Source: Undaria pinnatifida (lineage: Eukaryota; Sar; Phaeophyceae; Laminariales; Alariaceae). From it: DNA of 64,000 bases. The translations under genes were made by a program, and so were the position numbers. Shown in pieces: positions 55,602-64,000 of the stretch. The notes under the pieces were generated by a model, which ran no database searches, had not been told where the DNA came from, and saw only the letters and a program-made list of their open reading frames with translations. Every line of letters begins with the position of its first letter. Within the stretch, counting starts at the first letter, position 1. The stretch spans positions 8,021,600 through 8,085,599 of the forward strand of contig JABAKD010000017.1 of the NCBI GenBank assembly GCA_012845835.1. The letters run 5' to 3'.

Positions 55602-58470
55602 ATTTTGAAACATGATGTTGCTGCTTGATGGGGACTTGACGTGATTGCCTTCGTTGGGATATGGCATGGCTGCTGTTGTTGGTGCTGGTGCTGTAGCTGT
55701 TAATGCGGTCTCTGTGCTTTTTTTTTGGGGGGGGTATTAGTGTAGGTCGGTATTTTAGCTTTGACTTTTTGTTTTCGATATTCTTTTTTTGGATCTGGCT
55801 TGTTGCTTTTTGCCGGTGACTTTTTGCAATATGCAACTTGCTTCGGCTTTTTTTTTTAGTTCTGCTGTTGCGTTTCGCTTTGCCCCTGGCTTTTTACTTT
55901 TCGCCTCTGGCCTTTTTCTTTTCGTTTCTTGCTCGTCTGTTTCTTCTTATTTTTGTTGAACACGTAGCATGTAGAAAGTTGCACGGAGCCAATGAGATGG
56001 CACCGACTTATCTCGTTCTCCCTCCGTCCTATGTCGGGCAACCGAGGCGTGGGGCGGGGTGGCGACAACAATACAAGTTTGATATATCTGTTATCCAGGT
56101 TGGGACTTATTCTTTCCTTGGTGTTCTTGTTTTGTGTGGATTTTCTGTTTATGGGTGTACTGTTGGTGTTTCTTGCGTGGTGTTTATGACCTTGAGTAGT
56201 TTTTTTTCGGTGGGGCGGGGTGAACAAAAAGGTTCCACAACAAGCTAGGGCGTGCAGTGAAGGGAGAGCACCTCTTGAAGAGGTGCAACATGTTTTTGTA
56301 TTTTCTCGCCCTTGAAGCAGTTTTTGTTGCTCGAGCATTTTTTTTTTCATGTGCGTTTGCCAGGAACCGCGTGCTTGGATTGATATTGGGATTGTTGACA
56401 CGCGACGGGGCGACGTGACTGGCTGTTGATACGGCATGGGGCAATGTGATTGGCTGCTCGCCCGGTGCAGAGCGATGTGGCTGGCTGTTGGTACGCCTAG
56501 GGGTGACGTGATTGGCTGTTGGACACAATCCGGGCCCGTCAAGAAGATCGGCTTGACACCCTTTGTTCGTTTGCGTCCACATCATAGAGCGACGTTGGGC
56601 TGGGAGGCGAGAAAGCATATTGTATGCGGTCAGATGTGTAATTGTTCGGCACCACAAAAATGCGGATAAGTGGGCGTGAAAATGTATTCGGTCCATTGTG
56701 TAACGATTCGGCACCATTAATGTGGAGCAATCGGCGTAGAAATGTGTGTATCGGTTCGGCACCACTAAAAGCGGCTTTTGTAGTGAGCAGGGGTGGGGCG
56801 GGGGAAGGGGGGGGGGGGGAGGGGAGTCGCTGAGTTAATGGGTTAGTGTTTCGGCCGTGTATGAGTCCACGCGCCTGTCGTGATCCAATCACGAGCGGTC
56901 GCGTTTGCGGAGGTTGTAGGAATAATATCAAAGAATTGCTTGCCCTCATATCTTGCACGTGCATCACATGGAGCGTGTTTACGTGAAGATTATGCTTCCG
57001 TTTGTAGAATCCGGATAATTCGCGGAGTTTTTCGGAACCCGTTCATTGATTTCTCCCAAGAAAATGAAAAATGGGGCTTGGTAGATTCCGCGAAGTTTTT
57101 TTTCAAGGTGTACGCACACTTGAAAATGGTGCTTTTTGTAAGTTCCGGGAAGAATGATGGAAAATCTACGAAGCTCATTTTTGTTCCGTGGGGTTGGTGT
57201 ACCGTGGACACTTGATGAATCTGATTAGGCACTGGTGTTTTTTTTTAGCGTTGCCGTGAAAGGCGGAGGGGTGAGGGTTTTCCAATAGCTATCTTGGGTG
57301 CTTGTTTGGAGCGCGCGATATTCTGCTGTAGCTTCCAGAAGTTGTTGACCCGCGTGTGATTCCCTGTTTTGGTTTTGTACTAGAGAGAACTGGAGGGGGG
57401 CGGCAGGGGGTGGTCAGCGAAGCTCAAACGCGGGTCCCTCGCTAACCGGGCAAAAACCCAACTAGCTTCGTACTCCGCGTTTATGTCGTATATGCGGTGG
57501 AATTCATTCCGCATTTAGAAGGGCAGCCGCCCGGTTTTTGCGACAAACCGCTTGGAATCTGAGTTGGACAACGCAGTACAGCTCTATGGCATTGTACAAT
57601 ACCAGGTAACGGTACCTCTCGCAGGCTTAGTACGATATGGTACAGTACGGCGCAGGCTCGGTAGATACTTCGTATCATGTACAGTACGGTGCAGGCTATG
57701 TACGGTGTGGTGTTGTATGATGTATAGCCAGTTGTACGGTACAGACTCAGAACTGTATTCCATGATCTTCAGTGTGGTGTGCAGGGGAGATGCTGCTTGG
57801 AATGAGAGTTGGACCCCTTTTGTAGGAGTGGGGCAAGGGTTAACCCCCCCCCCACCTCTGGTTATGGACAGCAAGCAGTAATACCACGTGTGAGAAAGAA
57901 CGACACCTTTTGTATGTACATGTTTTTACAGGCTGAATTTCCTGCCACAACGGCAAACCTACCTGGTATCTGGTACATCTTACGCAATACATATATAATG
58001 ATGCGGGGAATTTGAGCGTGCTGGGGTTTCGATCCATGGGGTGCGCGGGGCGGGGGCCACGACGGGGGGGTTATCCCCCCTCCCTGCTGTGGCCGTCCCT
58101 GGCGCAGCACGATTGGCGCCAACTGTGGACCTCCTATGGCACCATTAAATCTCGTTTTGGCCCGTGCTCAATTTTTTAGGGGGGACAGGTTTGTGGGTCC
58201 CGCCCTAATTTCATGGTCACGACGAACTTCCTGTTTTCATCGTGTCTCGTGCAATAGTCGATGCGAAATGTCTTCAACTCCCAACAATGTCGTAAGTGCT
58301 GTTTGTCGCGTGCTGCGGTGTACTATCTTACCCCTGGTGTGCATGAAGTGAGTTTTGCGGACGTGTTCGTGTTGTCAACCGTGTTGCCTGCAGTGTGCCT
58401 GTTGCTTTGTTGCTGTGAGGTGGTTGTTGTCGTTGAAAGTTCCGTGCTCCTTTCCTTGTGTAAGTAGTTA
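55602..58470. other. 3' flank of the GT2 gene and intergenic sequence
   Basis: No gene is supported. Three short tandem arrays occur. 56395-56525 repeats a TGA(C/T)TGGCTG(T/C)TG core four times. 56640-56770 repeats TTCGGCACCA about every 57-60 bp, three times. 57590-57700 repeats GTACAGTACGG.GCAGGCT. A hairpin-forming TTTTCAAGGTGTACGCACAC stretch lies at 57098-57125. The window has no clear AATAAA near the stop codon. Confidence 0.5.
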
Positions 58471-58474
58471 AAAT

Positions 58475-58735
58475 GGCTGTGCTATGCGAGACATATGCCG
58501 GCTACACTGACTTCTAGGTCTCCCTGGGTTCGTGTTGCAGTTGTCTATCACAGTTTGGATCCCTTTCACTCACCTTACTTGTTTTCGGTCAGAGATCATT
58601 ACAATGCGCTATGCGAGAGATATGTTGGCACCACTGACTGCGAGGTCTCCCTGGGTTCACCATGTTGTAGCTTGGGCTAAAAAGTTTGAATCCCTTTCAT
58701 GTACCTTGTGGGTTCGGTCCGAGATCATTACAGGT
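58475..58735. repeat. Tandem duplication of about 128 bp
   Basis: Two copies (58475-58604 and 58605-58735) share GCTATGCGAGA.ATATG, GGTCTCCCTGGGTTC, ATCCCTTTCA and GAGATCATTACA. Confidence 0.85.
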
Positions 58736-58864
58736 CTAGTAAGGTGCTCCCTTGTCCTAATCCTCGTTGTTCGTAGGCTGTACTCGTGTATCGGGAGGGT
58801 AGACTGTCCAGTTCTCGGAATGTAGCAATAGTTCCAAGGTCACACAAGTGCTAGGCGAGTGTTC

Positions 58865-59100
58865 GAACTGCACAATACGGCAGGGTGCAATATACGTGTG
58901 GTGCGGGCGACATGGCTCTATGAACGCACAGAGCTGTGGTACGCGACTGTTTTTCGTTAGTCTTGGCCGTGTTTTGTAAACACGATAGGATGCAATATGC
59001 GTGTGGTGCGGCCGAATGTGGCTCTACACGCACACACAGCAGTGGCACGTGACTGTGTTGCCAAATATTCCTTTCTTCTTGGCCGTGTTTTGTAAAAGAC
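58865..59100. repeat. Tandem duplication of about 115 bp
   Basis: Two copies share GGTGCAATATACGTGTGGTG/GATGCAATATGCGTGTGGTG, CGACTGT/TGACTGT and CTTGGCCGTGTTTTGTAAA. Confidence 0.85.
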
Positions 59101-61610
59101 GTGGTTGATGCCAGATAGCCGAAGATTATGATGCCGCCTTTATACAGACGGGTTCAGTCTTGAGATACTCGACACTTTTAAGAACCGGGCAAATAATACC
59201 GTGTACCCCTCACACCATAAATAGAGTGCAGCAGGGAGGTTCTAGGTCCATCGCGAATACTTAGCTGCACCTACAACGCACTAACGTGTTTGTGGCATTC
59301 GATCTTCTCACCGCCGTAACATTGGTAGTGTAGGTGTGAAAAAATGACTGTTTGTGCTGCTGGTCATAACAGGTGCAAGCGAGCATAATCGCATGCGAGC
59401 GACGGAATAGCAAAAAGTTACAAGGTACCTGATGACTTTCACTATATGGGCGACTAGTATCGTTTTGCTTGTTTCATTGCAGGCATCTGGCAGGACGCGC
59501 ACGTATTTCCCAGCTTACTGGGATCCTCAATAATAATAGCGGAAAACCCTGGTGTGTCCGGTTCAAAAATCGACCACAATACCAAGTTATTGTACAAGAA
59601 AATGAATATGTTTTCACGTTCGAAAAGCAAATGTTAAGCCTATAAAAGTCTAGTCTAATCTAAACGGCACACGGTTTATACGAGGCGACCCGTATTTTCA
59701 AAACTAAACTTAAAACGGCACACGCTCACAAACGGCGACCCAAACATAACTTAATTTGATAGTTATTGAAAGCTGTACGCCCGTTTTTAGGGACAAACTA
59801 CTTGAAATTAGTGGTGGTGCACCACTGCACACCACTCTGGACGGAAAGTTCGGGACCGCTGGGGTATTACTAATAGCATCAAATGACTCTTACATTGCTA
59901 CCCATGAGTGGTATGTAGTGCTCAACTGATTTTTAGCATCGGCCGGCGGTTCTCTGACGGAGCGCCATCGCTTGTGACCACATCGGAGCATTATCGACGC
60001 TTGATCAAGGTTTATGGATTGATGCCGCCCAGTTCACCTCGGGTTGCACCAGCTGTGTCGTCGAGCTGTGCATCTGTGCATACCTCGCCCCTCATCAGGA
60101 GTCAAGCCCAGCGAACAGACGTGACTCTGTTTGAAGCTGCTCTTCACCTCTCACGTTACGTTTTTTGGGGCCAACGTACTTGGAATTTGTAGTTTGGCTT
60201 TTGTTTTCTGATTGTAAAAGGGGGCGATAAATAGACCTTGTTGGCGTGGAGTAACAAACACCTCCATGGTGGCTCATCATGTCACGAAACCGAAAAGCAC
60301 AAAAAAAGCGGCATCCATTTGCGCGAAGGCAGTGGCTCAGCGAGTCGCCTATAAAAGAATTTCAAAAGTATTCCCCGTACGGTGGCCTTGGTCGGCAACG
60401 AGATCTCGGCTATTCTTGTTGAAGGACGTTCACACGCTTCCGGTAGTAGCGGAAGGACGCGGTGGCGGGATAGGCCCGCGGAAAAATCTCTGGATTTCGC
60501 ACACGGTGGCGACAAGCCCTTGCTGGCATCCGCGGTCTTCAGGTACACCCGCCAGCAAGTCAACGCCGAGCATCCTTTCTTTCTTCTACCAGCGCAGCGC
60601 GATCACCCGGTTTCGGTCCAGTTCTCGCAGCACTACCACATTACTTCGTTTGTGTCTCTCTCCTGAGCGTACGTCTGGGTGATCACCCAGCTCGGGTAAT
60701 TTAGTTATATGGCCCAGACTTGAGAGGTCAGTCATCCATGCTTATAGCCCGTTGAGGACCCATCATCATCGCGCCAAGACGATACTGACTGCCCCATCGA
60801 TGGAGGAGGCGGAGGTGGTTGGAAGAAAGACTGGTAATCAATCATGTGTAAGCGCCGGGATATAGGCCGGAGCTATCGTAAGAGCTTCACGCCGCGATCA
60901 CTTCGCGGACGCCCCAGCTTCAGCATGCGTGGCAGGAGGACCCACCCTTTATACGAGTATTCAACCGGGAGATCGTTGTATACGAGGGGTGGCGTCTGTC
61001 TAAATACCTGGTGGTATTCGCTGCATAGTCTTTAGCAGCTATAAAAACGCTGACAGTGTCCCTTTGTTCCTTCACGTGCGGGTGGCGGGAGCATTGAGAG
61101 ACCGTTCGGTCCTCCTGTGCTTCATGCGGAGTGAACGAAGTCACTCGTTGTTGGTTAATTAGTCTAGCCCAGCCGGAATTTGGTTTCACGTGTGAATGTC
61201 GTCTTGTAGGTCAGTAGGTCAACCTGCAGAAAACATTAATTGATTGGACGGGGCGGCAGAGACGTGACAAACTGCTGCATGGTAGCTTGACTATTCATTT
61301 CGTCTACGAGGTATAGGTTAACAAATAAATATTTGGGGTGTTGCTCTCATGTCATGAGTGGTAGAGTGCGCGTAGACTATGCCATGAGCAGCGTTTGTGA
61401 CAAGACCCTAGACTACACATACTGCCCCCGTTCATACACGGGCCTGACCATGCTGTTCTGGTGTTCCCTGCTCGGTAGACCATCTTCCCCCGACGGCACA
61501 ACTCACTGTTCTGCGGGTCTTTAAAACTGCCGAGAATTGCGGTCACTACTAGTATCAAGTACAACGAGGCAGCTCTTGAATGCATGTCGAATACGGAGTT
61601 GTTATGTTCG
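59101..61610. other. Intergenic sequence, no supported gene
   Basis: Short frames at 60266-60682 lie in a GC-richer patch with plausible peptide pieces in several frames (MSRNRKAQKKRHPF; LVGNEISAILVEG), which could be a decayed gene or transposon. I do not recognise it. Confidence 0.4.
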
Positions 61611-61615
61611 AGGAC

Positions 61616-61930
61616 GAAAATTCGACGATACCATCTCCATTTAGGGGTCGCCTTGGTGATAGGTCCTTCGCCATAGCAGTAGCTAACAGTCTACCGAGTC
61701 GCTGGTCGGTAGCATGGTCGACATATGTTACTTGGCGACAGAGGGTTGGCGCGCTCCATATTCGGTGACGAAGGGAAAACTCGACGATTCATCTCCATCG
61801 AGGGGTCGTCTTGGGGATAGGTCCTTCGCTATAGCTGTATGTAGCCAACTGCCTACCGAGTCGCTGGTTGGTAGTATGGTCGACATATGTTACTTCGCGA
61901 CAAACGGTTGGTGCGCTCCATACCTATATG
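61616..61930. repeat. Tandem duplication of about 159 bp
   Basis: Copies start near 61622 and 61781 (TCGACGAT, CATCTCCAT, GGATAGGTCCTTCGC, TACCGAGTCGCTGG, ATGGTCGACATATGTTACTT). Confidence 0.9.
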
Positions 61931-62579
61931 AAGTACTATATATTAAAACAAACGCATGACGGCCAGCAGTGAATGCGGTCCATCTACGTACTGATACTTG
62001 GAATAAAAGTGATATTATGCTCGTTCCTGTTCGGAAGTCGATGGGTTAAGGGGAGTTTCGCCACGTGGGATTGTTAACAAAAGCTCAGAGTGGCGCTATC
62101 GTGTCTTGAAGAGGTGTGCTCACCTCCATGAGCAAGTATCGAGGAGCATTGCCGTAGATCAGCCAGCACAACACGCAGGTATAAGGTACATCTAGCCGTA
62201 GAGCGTGGTTCTTGCCGAGAGCTGACAGATCATGGCGCACCCGTCCTCTCACTGTCCTCTTCTTTCCCTGCCTGAGAGGAGCGCGTTTTAAACCTCACCC
62301 ATCTTTCTTCTGGGCTCAAGTTCGCCACGTGACTAGCCTAACAGCAATATCCAAGCGCTTGTCTTTCATCTACAGTTTGTATATATGAGTCATCGCTCTA
62401 TAGTGCGGTAGGGGTTTGCCCTTTTTGGAGCCAAGCTTTTTCTTGTTTCCTCTTTAGTCTAGTGCGGTTGAGCTCGTCAAGTGTGGAACTATCGGTTAGT
62501 ATACTAATTTTAAGTCAATAGGAGCAGCGCATAGAAATGTGTTGGTCGGGTTACGCGAAATAATGTCTTCGAAGTCATG

Positions 62580-62632
62580 TGTCGGGTGAGGATGATGATG
62601 ATGTTGATGATGATGATGTTGGTGATGATGAC

Positions 62633-62665
<33 letters not shown>

Positions 62666-62697
62666 GACGATGATGATGATGTTGATGATGATGATGT

Positions 62698-62731
<34 letters not shown>

Positions 62732-62737
62732 GATGAC

Positions 62738-62781
<44 letters not shown>

Positions 62782-62829
62782 CGACGATGATGATGGTGAT
62801 GGTGATGATGACGATGATGATGATGATGG

Positions 62830-62863
<34 letters not shown>

Positions 62864-62900
62864 AATGATGATGATGATGATGATGATGATGACGTTGATA
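62580..62900. repeat. GAT/ATG trinucleotide microsatellite with GAC and GGT interruptions
   Basis: About 320 bp of GATGAT units. The poly-Asp, poly-Met, poly-Ser and poly-Ile frames over it are artefacts. Confidence 0.95.
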
Positions 62901-63339
62901 TTGAGCTCTTCATGTTCGGAGCTCAGACACTTCTGCCGCAATCCTAGCGTGGGATTACTCATACAACGCCACTAGTCGGTCACACGTATCGCCCACATAC
63001 TGGTAGTATAGACTATAATGTTCCAGATACATCGCAAAACATGCTGGCAGAATATGCTGTGTTCCAGGGCGCAGCCGGTGGTACACGCTCTTACCGCACT
63101 CTCTCAGTCTTGAAGAAAGGAAAGCTCATGCGCTATTTTAGACCACATTGTATTTATACTCGAACAAAAAACGCGTGTGGGTATACCGTGCCCCATGTAC
63201 CATTCGGTGTGGTCTGCCCAAGGACTTCCCCGTTTTACCATCCAACGAACAAACCGGACATACTCCGAGGAATAGTCCGTCGAAACAACACATGCATGCA
63301 CACCAAGGAATACTCCGAAAAACAATATACCAGGGAACC

Positions 63340-63790
63340 GAACCGTCAAAACAACACATAACGTGGTGTACTAACCGTCATTCCAACACACGCCATGGAA
63401 TATCTAGTCAGCACTGCAGCGGGCAACCGGCCCTACTCAACCAGCGCTATAGCGGAACCACTATATTGTACCAGGGGACAAACCGTCAAAAACAACACAT
63501 AACGTGGTGTACTAACCGTCATTCCAACACACGCTATGGAATTCTAGTCAGCACTGCAACGGGCAACCGGCACTACTCAACCAGCGCTATAGCGGAACCA
63601 CTATATTGTACCAGGGGACAAACCGTCAAAAACAACACATAACGTGGTGTACTAACCGTCATTCCAACACACGCTATGGAATATCTAGTCAGCACTGCAG
63701 CGGGCAACCGGCACTACTCAACCAGCGCTATAGCGGAACCACTATATTTTGTACCAGGGAACAAACCGTCAAAAACAACGCATTCCAGTG
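63340..63790. repeat. 140-bp tandem array, three units plus partial flanks
   Basis: AACGTGGTGTACTAACCGTC occurs at 63360, 63500 and 63640. Each unit includes GCGGGCAACCGGC.CTACTC and GCGCTATAGCGGAACCACTA, the core of the GGCACTA-type dispersed family, so an element of that family has been amplified here in tandem. Confidence 0.9.
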
Positions 63791-64000
63791 AATAGCCGTC
63801 AACAACACATACCACTGAATAAGTAACCTTCAAAACAAGTATTAACATAGAATATTCAAACTTACACTGACCAAACAGGCGGTTTACTTATAGGAAGCGA
63901 TACCAGAACGAATCATACTGGAAAATAGAAATGGGATAGCCAAGATACTGGGTGGATTATTCCGCCATTGTGGAACACCCCCCCCGTCAAAACGTCCGAA

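Noticed and set aside
60266-60682. Possible gene in the right intergenic region
   Set aside because: Peptide-like pieces occur in several frames on both strands and none is convincing; kept only as a note.
62510-62975. Poly-Met, poly-Asp, poly-Ser and poly-Ile frames
   Set aside because: All arise from one GAT microsatellite.

Overview
This is a nuclear window from an intron-rich eukaryote. Two large genes are split by many GT-AG introns in consistent phase. There are tRNA-headed SINEs, foldback elements, microsatellites and an internal TTAGGG-type telomere tract. No bacterial-style operon, rRNA or CRISPR is visible. A multi-pass cellulose-synthase-like glycosyltransferase next to a secreted/type I membrane beta-propeller protein, together with long pyrimidine-rich introns, suggests a stramenopile, perhaps a brown alga. 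The lineage is an inference and was not tested by any search.

Layout. 1-12.6 kb: no confident gene. It holds old direct repeats, a GC-rich degenerate tandem array of about 140-180 bp units (5.2-7.95 kb) that may be a decayed repeat-protein gene, low-complexity tracts, and one coding-looking open frame (11.35-11.91 kb) that could be an alternative last exon of the next gene. 12.68-27.11 kb, minus strand: a 12-exon gene for a 533-residue protein with a signal peptide, SBBP-like beta-propeller repeats, an acidic stalk and one C-terminal membrane helix. 27.11-28.90 kb: a divergent intergenic region of about 1.8 kb. 28.90-55.60 kb, plus strand: a 25-exon gene for a 1462-residue family GT2 cellulose-synthase-like protein. 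Its exon phases close exactly and every core motif can be located. 55.6-64 kb: no supported gene, only small tandem duplications, a GAT microsatellite and a 140-bp tandem array.

How the genes may work together. They are divergently arranged. One would polymerise a beta-glucan-type polysaccharide at a membrane, and the other would display a propeller ectodomain outside the cell. A shared role in cell wall or matrix is possible but rests only on adjacency.

The most unusual structural signal is that introns of both genes contain decayed tandem copies ('echoes') of the neighbouring exon edge, usually with the splice site. I count ten or more junctions, with copies about 120-700 bp apart. Both genes also carry pentanucleotide arrays whose C-rich strand is the sense strand. 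A 9-bp odd palindrome, TACCWGGTA, occurs at least 21 times, mostly in the long introns at 29-39 kb.
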